Part shown: positions 1 to 6,474 of the stretch, in pieces
How positions within the stretch are numbered: position 1 is the stretch's first letter
Layout of the letters: each line of letters begins with the position of its first letter
Translations under genes and position numbers: made by a program
NCBI GenBank assembly: GCA_900549885.1
Contig: URQA01000064.1
Coordinates: 1-12,923 of the forward strand
Length of the DNA: 12,923 nucleotides
DNA from: an uncultured Eubacteriales bacterium
Lineage (GTDB): Bacteria; Bacillota; Clostridia; Oscillospirales; Oscillospiraceae
Direction of reading: 5' to 3'
Notes under the pieces: generated by a model
What the model was told of the DNA's origin: nothing
The model's input: the letters and a program-made list of their open reading frames with translations, nothing else
Databases searched by the model: none

Positions 1-11
1 GACGAATGAGA

Positions 12-17
12 TATAAT
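12..17 (+). promoter_or_regulatory. Consensus -10 box (TATAAT) near left edge
   Basis: A perfect TATAAT hexamer sits at the left edge, so its -35 box would lie outside the window. If it is used, transcription would start near position 24 and leave about 215 bases of leader before parA. Only half of the promoter is visible, so this is a candidate. Confidence 0.45.
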
Positions 18-97
18 AGGGCAAAGTCGGAAACCACTATGAATGGCTGTTGTTTCGCTGATTTTGTCCAAATTTCAGAACATATTCGCCATATTTG

Positions 98-126
98 TTG
101 GCTCCGACATTTCGATACTCCATAAA
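98..126 (+). promoter_or_regulatory. Weak second promoter candidate upstream of parA
   Basis: TTGGCT (98-103) and CATAAA (121-126) are separated by 17 bases. Both boxes are imperfect (about 4 of 6 matches each). The right half overlaps the loop of the inverted repeat 101-110/141-150. Low confidence; the TATAAT at 12-17 is the better candidate. Confidence 0.25.
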
Positions 127-195
127 AAAGGGGGGCAGTCATGTCGGAGCGAGCTGGAAACGCTCACTCCAGGCATAACGCCGAGGGTGGGCGTT
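101..195 (+). promoter_or_regulatory. Structured leader with competing hairpins upstream of parA
   Basis: A perfect 10-base inverted repeat, GCTCCGACAT (101-110) and ATGTCGGAGC (141-150), encloses a 30-base loop. Its right arm shares bases 146-150 with a second hairpin, 146-154 pairing with 162-170 (nine positions, one C-A mismatch, 7-base loop), so the two cannot form together. A third hairpin, AACGCC (177-182) with GGCGTT (190-195), follows. The first structure would bury the start codon and part of a candidate leader ORF at 141. This resembles an attenuator or translational switch, or the DNA repeat could be a protein binding site such as one for ParA/ParB autoregulation. The pairing is seen in the sequence; the function is inferred. 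Confidence 0.5.
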
Positions 196-212
196 TCCTA
201 TTCCGGGTTTAA
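141..212 (+). CDS. Candidate 23-residue leader peptide upstream of parA
   Basis: An ATG at 141 follows a run of six G (130-135) that can serve as a ribosome binding site at 5 bases spacing. The reading frame gives a 23-residue basic peptide starting MSERAGNAHSRHN and ending with TAA at 210-212, 28 bases before the parA start. It is not in frame with parA. Its start codon lies in the right arm of the perfect inverted repeat 101-110/141-150. I do not recognise it. It could be a translated leader that controls the downstream genes, or a chance ORF. Confidence 0.35.
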   Translation: MSERAGNAHSRHNAEGGRFLFRV

Positions 213-240
213 TTCTCACGAAAGAAAGAGGGTACATAGA

Positions 241-1068
241 ATGGCGATTATTTTGGCGATCACAAACTCCAAAGGTGGTGTCGGTAAAACCACAACTTGC
301 GCTAACCTCGGGGCCGCCTTGTCCGCAGCAGGAAAGGCCGTTCTTCTGGTAGACAATGATCCCCAAGGCGATCTGACAAAAGTAATGCGCTCTGACCCTA
401 AATCATTGAAATACACGCTTGCAAATCTGATGAATGCAGTGCTGGATGATACCGAGCCTGAACTCTTTGTAAATAGGGCGGTCATTGAGGGGGCTGGCAT
501 TCACTACATCCCGGCAAATTCCAAACTGGCTGGTGTGTCCAGCCGGCTGGTCGCTCTGCAAATGAGCAGCCGTTACCGCGGCGGAGAGACCGGCGGTACT
601 CCCTGTGAGCTGGTTATGGCTCGTGTCCTGGAGCTTTTCCAGTCGCAGTATGACTACATCTTAATTGACTGTGGTCACAGTATGGATCTGCTGACCATCA
701 ATGCGCTGGCTGCGGCCCATCAAGCCATTGTCCCCGTGCAGGCCCACTACTTGGCTATGGAAGACATGGCTGATACCTTGGAGGTCATTCAGACAATCCG
801 CCAAGGGATTAACCCCAAATTAGCTGTCGGTGGTATTTTGCTGACGATGTACCAAGGGCGTACCAATCTGTGCCGGGGCATACAGGACGAGATCCAAGCC
901 GACTACGGCAACGCATTTACCGTATTTTCCTCCCCCATTGATTTCTCAATCCGTGTTGCAGAACATCCCATTGGAGCGGCCAGTATCTTTGCATACGAGC
1001 CGAACAACCCCGCTGCAAAGGCTTACTCCGCCGTCGCACAAGAGGTGCTATCCTATGGCCAGAAATAA
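241..1068 (+). CDS. parA: ParA-family partition ATPase
   Basis: The 275-residue protein is a cytoplasmic ParA/Soj-type ATPase, which binds DNA non-specifically in its ATP form and works with ParB to position or stabilise a replicon. The deviant Walker A motif KGGVGKTT is at residues 11-18, the A' motif (VLLVDNDPQGDLT) around 34-46, and the Walker B-like strand YILIDC at 139-144, followed by LLTINAL. In many relatives the last segment reads DCPPSLG; here it is DCGHSMD. I chose ATG 241 because the conserved strand starts right after it and AAAGAGGG lies upstream; the open frame extends to 43 but those extra residues are unlike the family. Its end overlaps parB by 14 bases, indicating translational coupling. 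In ICEs such genes usually head the conjugation region. Family assignment is secure; its role in this element is inferred. Confidence 0.93.
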   Translation: MAIILAITNSKGGVGKTTTCANLGAALSAAGKAVLLVDNDPQGDLTKVMRSDPKSLKYTLANLMNAVLDDTEPELFVNRAVIEGAGIHYIPANSKLAGVSSRLVALQMSSRYRGGETGGTPCELVMARVLELFQSQYDYILIDCGHSMDLLTINALAAAHQAIVPVQAHYLAMEDMADTLEVIQTIRQGINPKLAVGGILLTMYQGRTNLCRGIQDEIQADYGNAFTVFSSPIDFSIRVAEHPIGAASIFAYEPNNPAAKAYSAVAQEVLSYGQK

Positions 1069-2086
1069 AGTGCAGGACGCACTCCGGCAACGGAAACGAA
1101 GTGAAGCGGAGGCGGCGATGGCAAATGGCCCGCCGGAGGAGGGAGCCTACCAATGCTTTTTCAATCGCGATGATCTCCCCTCTCCTATGGAGGGTGGAAC
1201 GCTTTGTGATTTTCCGCTGGCCCAGTTGAGTGGTTTTCCCGACCACGAGGAGCATTTCCCTCTCTATACCGGAGCGCGGCTGGAGGACATGGTGGAGAGC
1301 ATCAGGCGGCATGGAGTTCAGTCTCCCATTCTGGTCTGGAAAACTGCTGAGGGCACCTATATTATAATTAGCGGCCACAATCGGGTCAATGCCTCAAAGA
1401 TTGCTGGATTGACTACAATCCCAGCCGTTATCCGGACAGACTTAACTCAGGAAACCGCGGAAGACCTGTTCTATGAGATGAACTTCCGGCAGCGGTCCCT
1501 CGCGGATATGCTGTTTTCTCAGAGAGTCCTTTGCATTGCGGCCCACTACAATATGCTCAAGCGCCAGGGGCGCCGCACGGATCTCCAGACTTTTGAAACA
1601 ACTTCTCCTGACACTCAGGAAAAGTCCCATACGGATGTAAAAATCGCACAGGAGTATGAACTGACCAGGGATAAGGTATCCAAGTATTGCCGCTATGCTA
1701 CATTATACCGTCCGCTGCTTCTGCTGATGAATAGCGGAAAACGACTGGGACAACTGGCTGCGTATGAAATCAGCTTCGTGGAGGACCATAGCCTTCAGGA
1801 GTGCATCTATCAGTTTATTTCGGAAGGGAGTGCCTCTATTTCCACGGCAAAAGGGAAAAAGCTCCGCGCCGCTTTTGAAGACGGCAAACTGGATGCCTCC
1901 CAGATCAAATCCATATTGAGCGGAGGCGGCTTGTCTACCTCAAAGCAACCGGGGCGGCGCGTTTCTGTCACGCTCCCTCCGGCCTTTGCACCGTACTTCC
2001 CGCCCAAGGCCACCACAAAGCAAATCGAAGAAACCATACAAAAAGCCCTGGCTCTGTATTTCAAGACCATGGGAAATGCTTCATAG
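1055..2086 (+). CDS. parB: ParB/Spo0J-family partition protein
   Basis: The 343-residue protein carries a ParB N-terminal domain: GVQSPILV around residues 87-94 and the box SGHNRVNASKIAGLTTIPAVI at about 106-126, which corresponds to the CTP-binding GERRxRA region of chromosomal ParB but reads GHNRVNA. A helix-turn-helix-like segment (IAQEYELTRDKVSKYCRYA) lies at about 197-215. The C-terminal part (about 300-340) ends in a helix that could dimerise. ParB would bind parS-like sites and stimulate ParA. I chose the ATG at 1055, inside the end of parA, because AGAGGTG lies 7 bases upstream; the open frame begins earlier within parA. A terminator-like hairpin follows 18 bases after the stop. No obvious parS consensus was found by eye. 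Confidence 0.9.
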   Translation: MARNKVQDALRQRKRSEAEAAMANGPPEEGAYQCFFNRDDLPSPMEGGTLCDFPLAQLSGFPDHEEHFPLYTGARLEDMVESIRRHGVQSPILVWKTAEGTYIIISGHNRVNASKIAGLTTIPAVIRTDLTQETAEDLFYEMNFRQRSLADMLFSQRVLCIAAHYNMLKRQGRRTDLQTFETTSPDTQEKSHTDVKIAQEYELTRDKVSKYCRYATLYRPLLLLMNSGKRLGQLAAYEISFVEDHSLQECIYQFISEGSASISTAKGKKLRAAFEDGKLDASQIKSILSGGGLSTSKQPGRRVSVTLPPAFAPYFPPKATTKQIEETIQKALALYFKTMGNAS

Positions 2087-2104
2087 TCCAGTAAAGCAAA
2101 TAGG

Positions 2105-2153
2105 CTCGGCACCCCTATCGACCGGGAGTGCCGGGTCTTTCTTTTTACTTTTT
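2105..2153 (+). terminator. Intrinsic terminator-like hairpin after parB
   Basis: Bases 2105-2115 pair with 2124-2135 (core CGGCAC with GTGCCG, then CCC with GGG, one bulged A at 2127, 8-base loop). A T-rich run, TTTCTTTTTACTTTTT, follows. The next ribosome binding site starts at 2156, so the structure sits directly between parB and the next gene and could end or attenuate transcription there. Confidence 0.75.
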
Positions 2154-2170
2154 ACAGGAGGCGGTTGCCA

Positions 2171-2614
2171 ATGTCAAAGAATCTTTATCTCTGTGTCCCC
2201 GACCCATTTGATAGTTCGACCGGTGCGCGGCTGGAGCGTATGGGAATTCTGCGCCCGGATGGCGAGGTAAATGTTGAAGTAATGCGGGCTTTTGTGCAGA
2301 TCTTCGGCGGCTTATTTTTTGATGATCTGTGCGATTTCTACTCCGATCAAGGAGAGGTGTCTGCTGTGACGGCAGCTTTTTCAGAGTTGGCCGCCCGCAA
2401 AGATTGTCAGAACATTTATCTGCTGATCTCCCTTCAGTATGATACCATTCGGAAACCGCTCCCTGATCCCATCTGGTGGCTGGCCGGCTGCGCACCAGCC
2501 CTGTCGCTGTTTTGTCTGGGTTTTGTAGAACGGCTTCTGGAACTGTCGGAAAATCAGGCCAGCAACGGGAAGGAGATGGTTGCCAATGAAACTGCTGATT
2601 GCTGTACCGGCTGA
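2171..2614 (+). CDS. Unknown soluble protein upstream of toxin homologue
   Basis: This 147-residue protein is not recognised. It begins MSKNLYLCVPDPFD, has an acidic middle and a hydrophobic stretch at about residues 102-121 (IWWLAGCAPALSLFCLGFVE), which is short and interrupted by charged or polar residues on both sides, so membrane insertion is uncertain. I chose ATG 2171 over the TTG at 2165 because AGGAGG (2156-2161) is 9 bases before the ATG but only 3 before the TTG. Its 3' end overlaps the next gene, a HigB/Gp49-like toxin homologue, by 29 bases, so the two are probably co-translated. Given that position it could be the cognate antitoxin, but nothing in the sequence (no helix-turn-helix, no typical antitoxin motif) shows this. 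Confidence 0.75.
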   Translation: MSKNLYLCVPDPFDSSTGARLERMGILRPDGEVNVEVMRAFVQIFGGLFFDDLCDFYSDQGEVSAVTAAFSELAARKDCQNIYLLISLQYDTIRKPLPDPIWWLAGCAPALSLFCLGFVERLLELSENQASNGKEMVANETADCCTG

Positions 2615-2990
2615 GGGGAGCGTTCCCCTTTTGGAGTTCTTTGGGTTGCTGGATGAAAAGCAACGGCAAAAGCTGCTTTCGCTTTTTGCCCTTCTCCTAC
2701 AATCTCCAGCGGCAGTCATGCGCGAGCCCTATGTCAAGCACTTCTGCATCGAGCGTTACCAGGCGCTCTATGAACTGCGAGCCAAGAGCAAAAACCTGGT
2801 CCGCATCATTTTCACACTCACTGATGACGGGGACATCCTGTTTCTCACGCCGTTTATCAAGCGTCATAAGCGGAACACCATGCAGGCGCTGGACCGCTCC
2901 CTGGACTGTTTGACGCACATCAGAGATGGATCATGCTCTACGCAAGAGCTGTCCATAAAATTCTTTCTCAACGGAGGTATCACAGTATGA
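2586..2990 (+). CDS. HigB/Gp49-like (RelE-superfamily) toxin homologue
   Basis: The 134-residue protein has the layout of the phage Gp49/HigB family of RelE-fold mRNA interferases: an N-terminal strand and helix with VPLLEFFGLLDEKQRQK (residues about 13-29), then REPYVKHF (46-53), YELRAKSKNLVRIIF (62-76), a strand pair ILFLTPFIKRHKR (84-96), and a C-terminal helix. The K/R-rich FIKRHKRN segment matches the FVKKTQK-like stretch typical of the family. Such toxins cleave ribosome-bound mRNA and normally sit beside an Xre-type antitoxin; none is present here. ATG 2586 was chosen from AAGGAG at 2570-2575. The initiation region is nearly identical to that of the gene before it. The C-terminal tail (about 113-134) is longer than in minimal HigB. 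It overlaps the next small ORF by ATGA. Whether it is an active toxin is unknown. Confidence 0.7.
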   Translation: MKLLIAVPAEGSVPLLEFFGLLDEKQRQKLLSLFALLLQSPAAVMREPYVKHFCIERYQALYELRAKSKNLVRIIFTLTDDGDILFLTPFIKRHKRNTMQALDRSLDCLTHIRDGSCSTQELSIKFFLNGGITV

Positions 2991-3079
2991 CGAAACACAA
3001 ATTCATTTGGGCTGGGCTTGCCATCGGAGTCCCCGCACTGGTCCTGGCGCTCTGGAAAGGCTGGTGGTGTAAGGTATGA
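2987..3079 (+). CDS. 30-residue membrane microprotein
   Basis: This ORF is very short but well supported by its context. Its ATG overlaps the stop of the toxin homologue (ATGA at 2987-2990), GGAGG (2973-2977) is 9 bases upstream, and its own stop overlaps the ATG of the next gene (ATGA at 3076-3079). The peptide is MTKHK followed by a hydrophobic helix (IWAGLAIGVPALVLALW) and a short tail KGWWCKV, so it is predicted to be a single-pass membrane peptide with positive charge at both ends. I do not recognise a family. It could be a small partner of the membrane protein that follows, a membrane-active peptide, or merely a coupling ORF. Confidence 0.6.
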   Translation: MTKHKFIWAGLAIGVPALVLALWKGWWCKV

Positions 3080-4182
3080 AAAAAGTGGCAATCCTGCTGG
3101 CGCTTTTTTGTATGCTGACGGTCACTGCCTCCGCCGCCTATATTCCCGAGGATGTAATATCCGAAAATCGGGATGGCCGACAGCTCATCGTCAAAACCTA
3201 TATGCTTCCCCCTGATGCAGACCCCAGCGGTCTGGTAGAGGAGCCTTTCGAGGTGGAGGGCTATTCCTACCACCATCTTGAAACGGTCAAAGAGGAACAG
3301 ACATTCGAGGATTCTAAAATCCAAACGGAGGTCGTCACGCTGGAAACAGATGTAGATGATCTTGCGGCTATTCTGGAACAGCTGGATGCCAGCATGGAGT
3401 ACAACAAGGATGGCTATTCCGGAGTGCTGACTCTGGACCACACTACAATCCAAACCGAAGCCGCAGGCTATACCACTAAATACTATACGATTACCGATAC
3501 CAAGCAGTTTACAGGCCTGGACCGAAACGATCCCTCCTATGTCCCTACTACTACTGTCAAAAACGGAAGCACCTTGAAGCTGAGTGACATTTCCTGGACC
3601 GTGACAGGGACCGGCCTGGCCGATGATACGCTGGTTCCCACTTCATACACGGCTACGGCAACTTATACCGCTACGGGGAGCAGAAGTGTAGCTACCGGAT
3701 ATGTGACAACGGCCAGCTATACCGGCGAAATAAAGGCCGAGGGTGTTGAAGCAGTCAAGTACACCGTGACCTACCTTGGAAGTCCGGTGGGATTCCTGGC
3801 TGGCCTCAATCCCATGTGGCTCCTCGCCGGGGGAGGGCTTTTGCTGCTTGCAGGTACCGGGGGCATTATTTATATCATGAAACGGCCCCGCGCAGTAATT
3901 TATGCTATGAACGCCCGAGGCGTCGCCTATAAGAAATTGGGCAAGCAGAAGATTTCCACCCGCACCCCTAAGCTGGATCTGACGAAGCTCCGGGAATACC
4001 CGGCTGGAGACGCAAGCGTGGAGCTTCCCAGCAAGCTGGCCCATAAGCTCGCCGGCAGGATCATCACTATCCAGATGTATGGCGGGAGCCGCACCCATCT
4101 GGTGGAGGCCTACGACGGGCAGGACAGTTACTGGTTTGCCATCAAGGAGGATGCGGAGGAAAAGGAGGAAAGTGAATCGTGA
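3076..4182 (+). CDS. Secreted-domain single-pass membrane protein
   Basis: The 368-residue protein has a signal peptide (about residues 1-20, ending TASA before AY), an outer region of about 225 residues rich in Thr, Tyr and Ser (notably 185-220 with repeated YTATATYTATG-like strands), one membrane helix at about 247-268 (MWLLAGGGLLLLAGTGGIIYIM), then KRPR and an inner domain of about 100 residues that ends in an acidic EEKEESES tail. No catalytic motif was recognised. It overlaps the microprotein before it by ATGA and the sortase after it by GTGA, so it belongs to one translationally coupled unit. It could be a surface receptor that passes a signal inside, or a structural link between the envelope and the conjugation machinery. 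Function unknown; topology is a firm reading. Confidence 0.8.
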   Translation: MKKVAILLALFCMLTVTASAAYIPEDVISENRDGRQLIVKTYMLPPDADPSGLVEEPFEVEGYSYHHLETVKEEQTFEDSKIQTEVVTLETDVDDLAAILEQLDASMEYNKDGYSGVLTLDHTTIQTEAAGYTTKYYTITDTKQFTGLDRNDPSYVPTTTVKNGSTLKLSDISWTVTGTGLADDTLVPTSYTATATYTATGSRSVATGYVTTASYTGEIKAEGVEAVKYTVTYLGSPVGFLAGLNPMWLLAGGGLLLLAGTGGIIYIMKRPRAVIYAMNARGVAYKKLGKQKISTRTPKLDLTKLREYPAGDASVELPSKLAHKLAGRIITIQMYGGSRTHLVEAYDGQDSYWFAIKEDAEEKEESES

Positions 4183-4931
4183 AAAGGCTCAGGGGACTTT
4201 GCCTGTCCCTGGCGGGGCTCATGCTGATGACTACGCCGGCCCTTGCTGCGGACTACAACTTTGAAACACCGGCGCCCAAGGACTTCTATGGGAGCACTTC
4301 CTACGAAGAGGTCTACGGGGCTCAGTATAACTACGGTGGCACAAACGCGGTGGACTTTCTTGATCCCCTGGCCGACAGCGCCCCCGGGATCTCCATCAAC
4401 AGCGGCTCTTCACTGGAATACGGGATCAATTCAGGAAGTGGGAGCATTTACCCCGATAGTTCCGGAAGCAGCTACCCCATCCAGTGGGGAGATGTTCCCA
4501 CGCTTCCAGCGACCCAGTTCACAGCGGTGAGCGAAGTAGAGCGGAACGATGGCAGCATTGGTACTCTGGTAATCCCCAGCCTGGGAATTCGCTATAAGGC
4601 TTATGACGGTACTGATTCTGCTTCCATGCGCAAAGGTGTGGGCCACTTCCCCAGCACAAGCGCCTGGGAGGGAAACATCGGTCTGTGCGGACACAACCGG
4701 GGCTCCAGCCACAACATCGGCGCAATCAAGGATCTGGAAATTGGCGATACCATTCGGTATCAGACCAGCCTGGGGACAAGGACCTATGCGGTGAGTTCGG
4801 TCAAGATCATAGACTGGACTGACTGGAGCTATTTGAACAGCACCTCAGACAACCGGATCACGATTATCACCTGCTTGGCCAATCAGCCTACCAAACGGGT
4901 TTGTGTTCAGGGGATCGAAATAAGTTCATAA
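4179..4931 (+). CDS. Sortase, class D-like
   Basis: The 250-residue protein is a sortase, a cysteine transpeptidase that cuts a sorting motif and joins the protein to an amine on the cell surface. A signal peptide or N-terminal anchor spans residues 1-23 (ending TPALA), followed by a Gly/Ser/Tyr-rich linker (about 66-105) and the catalytic domain (about 120-250). The triad is visible: His172 in LCGHNRG, Cys232 in TIITC and Arg240 in TKRVCVQG. The segment GTLVIPSLGIRYKAYDG fits class D or related clostridial sortases. Start is GTG 4179, with AGGAGG at 4163-4168, overlapping the previous stop by 4 bases. There is no C-terminal membrane helix. The likely substrate in this window is the LPKTG adhesin at 6612, though specificity cannot be read from the sequence. 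Confidence 0.88.
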   Translation: MKRLRGLCLSLAGLMLMTTPALAADYNFETPAPKDFYGSTSYEEVYGAQYNYGGTNAVDFLDPLADSAPGISINSGSSLEYGINSGSGSIYPDSSGSSYPIQWGDVPTLPATQFTAVSEVERNDGSIGTLVIPSLGIRYKAYDGTDSASMRKGVGHFPSTSAWEGNIGLCGHNRGSSHNIGAIKDLEIGDTIRYQTSLGTRTYAVSSVKIIDWTDWSYLNSTSDNRITIITCLANQPTKRVCVQGIEISS

Positions 4932-4992
4932 AATTTTTATCGAATATTTCCTTGGCGCTTTCATTGGGAATTATGTGAAAATAGCAAAATCG

Positions 4993-5003
4993 CAGAACAT
5001 ATT
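4993..5003 (+). promoter_or_regulatory. Repeated motif CAGAACATATT (copy 2; copy 1 at 76-86)
   Basis: The 11-base CAGAACATATT is found here and at 76-86 upstream of parA; including the A-rich flank on its left (CAAAATCG versus CCAAATTT), 16 of 19 bases agree. Both copies lie upstream of a run of G and an ATG that start a short ORF. It may be a shared operator. No protein can be named. Confidence 0.3.
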
Positions 5004-5046
5004 TATTGACTTTCGTTTTATCGGTAAAGGCGTTTCAAAAAAACCT

Positions 5047-5075
5047 TTGACAAGTCCCGATTTTCGCCTTATTTT
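5047..5075 (+). promoter_or_regulatory. Sigma-A type promoter for the SLH gene unit
   Basis: A perfect TTGACA -35 box (5047-5052) and a TATTTT -10 box (5070-5075, 4 of 6 matches) are 17 bases apart. It lies in the largest gap of the window (4932-5115), which holds no other gene and no clear terminator after the sortase. Transcription from it would start near 5082 and read the small ORF at 5116 and the SLH gene. Confidence 0.6.
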
Positions 5076-5115
5076 GGTCTTGTAAGGACGCTCCAACGAG
5101 AAAAGGGGGATTGTC

Positions 5116-5325
5116 ATGGTTAAGGAGTTTCCGAAAGGAAAAGAGTGGCTGCTGGACAATTCCGCGCTCCGGGTCAGTCTGGACATGACCTTTGATGTCC
5201 CTGAAGAGATTGCGGAGCAGTTAGAATTGTGGGGTCTTAATATCTTTGAAACTTGCGAATATGATCCCACATGCCGGCGGCTAAAAATGAGCGCCAGCAC
5301 GACGCTATATCGAAAGGGGGCATAA
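5116..5325 (+). CDS. Small unknown protein upstream of SLH gene
   Basis: The 69-residue protein (MVKEFPKGKEWLLDN...) has no signal peptide or membrane helix and is not recognised. It holds a short acidic middle (DVPEEIAEQLELWG) and two cysteines (ETCEYDPTCRR), too few for a classic zinc finger. GGGGG at 5105-5109 is 6 bases before the ATG. Its TAA is 4 bases before the start of the SLH gene and a promoter sits upstream, so it is the first gene of a two-gene unit. Its place suggests a small regulator or a cytoplasmic accessory factor, but this is only inferred from position. Confidence 0.7.
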   Translation: MVKEFPKGKEWLLDNSALRVSLDMTFDVPEEIAEQLELWGLNIFETCEYDPTCRRLKMSASTTLYRKGA

Positions 5326-5329
5326 TGGA

Positions 5330-6469
5330 ATGAAACAAAAACGCCTTTTACCGTTGTTCCTTTGTCTGTGCCTGCTGTTTGTACTGCCGGTTAAGGTAAG
5401 CGCCGCAGACAACAGCGAGCAGGAAACCTCCGCAGCCTATCTCCGTGAGCAGGGGATCATGGTCGGTGACGGCAATGGCGAGATGAACCTGGACTCTGGA
5501 CTGACCCGGGCCCAGCTGGCCACAGTCCTGACCCGCCTGCATGGAAACCCAGAGCATGTGCAGGTCGATCAGGCATTCTATACCGGACAATGTAAATTCC
5601 CGGATGTGCCGGAGTGGGCCAGGCTCTATGTTGGTTACTGCTATGCCAACGGCCTGATGGTCGGCTATGATACCGGGGCCTTTGGCGCCGACGATGGAGT
5701 GACACCTGCGGCCGCCTGCACTGTTGTTCTGAGATATATGGACCTGCCGGACACCGAATGGGACTACTCTACCGCCTGCCAGACGGCATTGGACTTTGGG
5801 CTGACTTCGGTGGAAGTTGCTGTTAAAGCTGAAGTCACCCGCGGTGATTTGGCGGTCATGCTCTACCGGGCACTGGGTAATACTGATGCCTCCAGCGAGC
5901 ATCAGGGGGAAACCCTGAGCAGGAATGCAGACGGCTCCATCAACCCGCCCGCCGACGGCTCTCAGTATATCCCTCAAGTGGGCGATGTGATCCGCTGCGA
6001 TGACGGCACCAACTATACCATCACTGATGTAAGCCGGTGGGACAAGAACATGTTTGCCTCCGGCCCAATCGGTCCCTTGCCGGAGCCAACCTGTGACTGG
6101 AGCTTGCTCGAACAGCCAGAATTACCGAAAGTGGAGGTGAGACATTTCCAAAACCAGACTGGCGATCATCTCCGTATCCTCAATCTCTATGAAACCAGGC
6201 GGATGCTTTACACACTTTACAATGCTATTGGGGATAGCTCAACCACCTGGGAAAATGGAGCGCCCAAACTCACCTCAAAAGGAAACCAACTCGTTCACAT
6301 CAACCTTGGCTTTTCAGAAGATCTCGCGTACCAAATGTTCTGGCCCTGGCGAGAAAGTGAGATTATAAAGGTGTTTAATGGAATACCTGGTACCTATTCT
6401 ATGCAGGCCTGGGATGTCTACAAGGACGGTCAATTCCTACACACCGAATACCAGATTCGTATAAACTGA
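5330..6469 (+). CDS. Secreted S-layer homology (SLH) domain protein
   Basis: The 379-residue protein has a signal peptide (about 1-25, ending KVSA) and three SLH-type repeats at roughly residues 34-72 (LREQGIMVGDGNG, LTRAQLATVLTRL), 89-136 (KFPDVPEWARLYVGYCYANGL) and 143-184 (VTRGDLAVMLYRAL). SLH repeats bind secondary cell-wall polymers non-covalently. The rest, about 205-379, is a separate domain that I cannot name; it begins QYIPQVGDVIRCDDGTNYTI and contains LYETRRMLYTLYNAIG. No LPxTG motif is present, so this protein would hold to the wall by its SLH part, independently of the sortase. ATG 5330 follows AAAGGGGG at 9 bases. A long terminator hairpin starts 6 bases after the stop. It could present its C-terminal domain on the donor surface. 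Confidence 0.85.
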   Translation: MKQKRLLPLFLCLCLLFVLPVKVSAADNSEQETSAAYLREQGIMVGDGNGEMNLDSGLTRAQLATVLTRLHGNPEHVQVDQAFYTGQCKFPDVPEWARLYVGYCYANGLMVGYDTGAFGADDGVTPAAACTVVLRYMDLPDTEWDYSTACQTALDFGLTSVEVAVKAEVTRGDLAVMLYRALGNTDASSEHQGETLSRNADGSINPPADGSQYIPQVGDVIRCDDGTNYTITDVSRWDKNMFASGPIGPLPEPTCDWSLLEQPELPKVEVRHFQNQTGDHLRILNLYETRRMLYTLYNAIGDSSTTWENGAPKLTSKGNQLVHINLGFSEDLAYQMFWPWRESEIIKVFNGIPGTYSMQAWDVYKDGQFLHTEYQIRIN

Positions 6470-6474
6470 TTTGG

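Noticed and set aside
43..240. 66-residue N-terminal extension of parA
   Set aside because: The conserved ParA strand starts right after ATG 241, which has its own ribosome binding site; the extension overlaps the structured leader and shows no family character.
938..1054. N-terminal extension of parB inside parA
   Set aside because: ATG 1055 has AGAGGTG 7 bases upstream and gives the usual basic N-terminus; the extra 39 residues are a shadow of parA.
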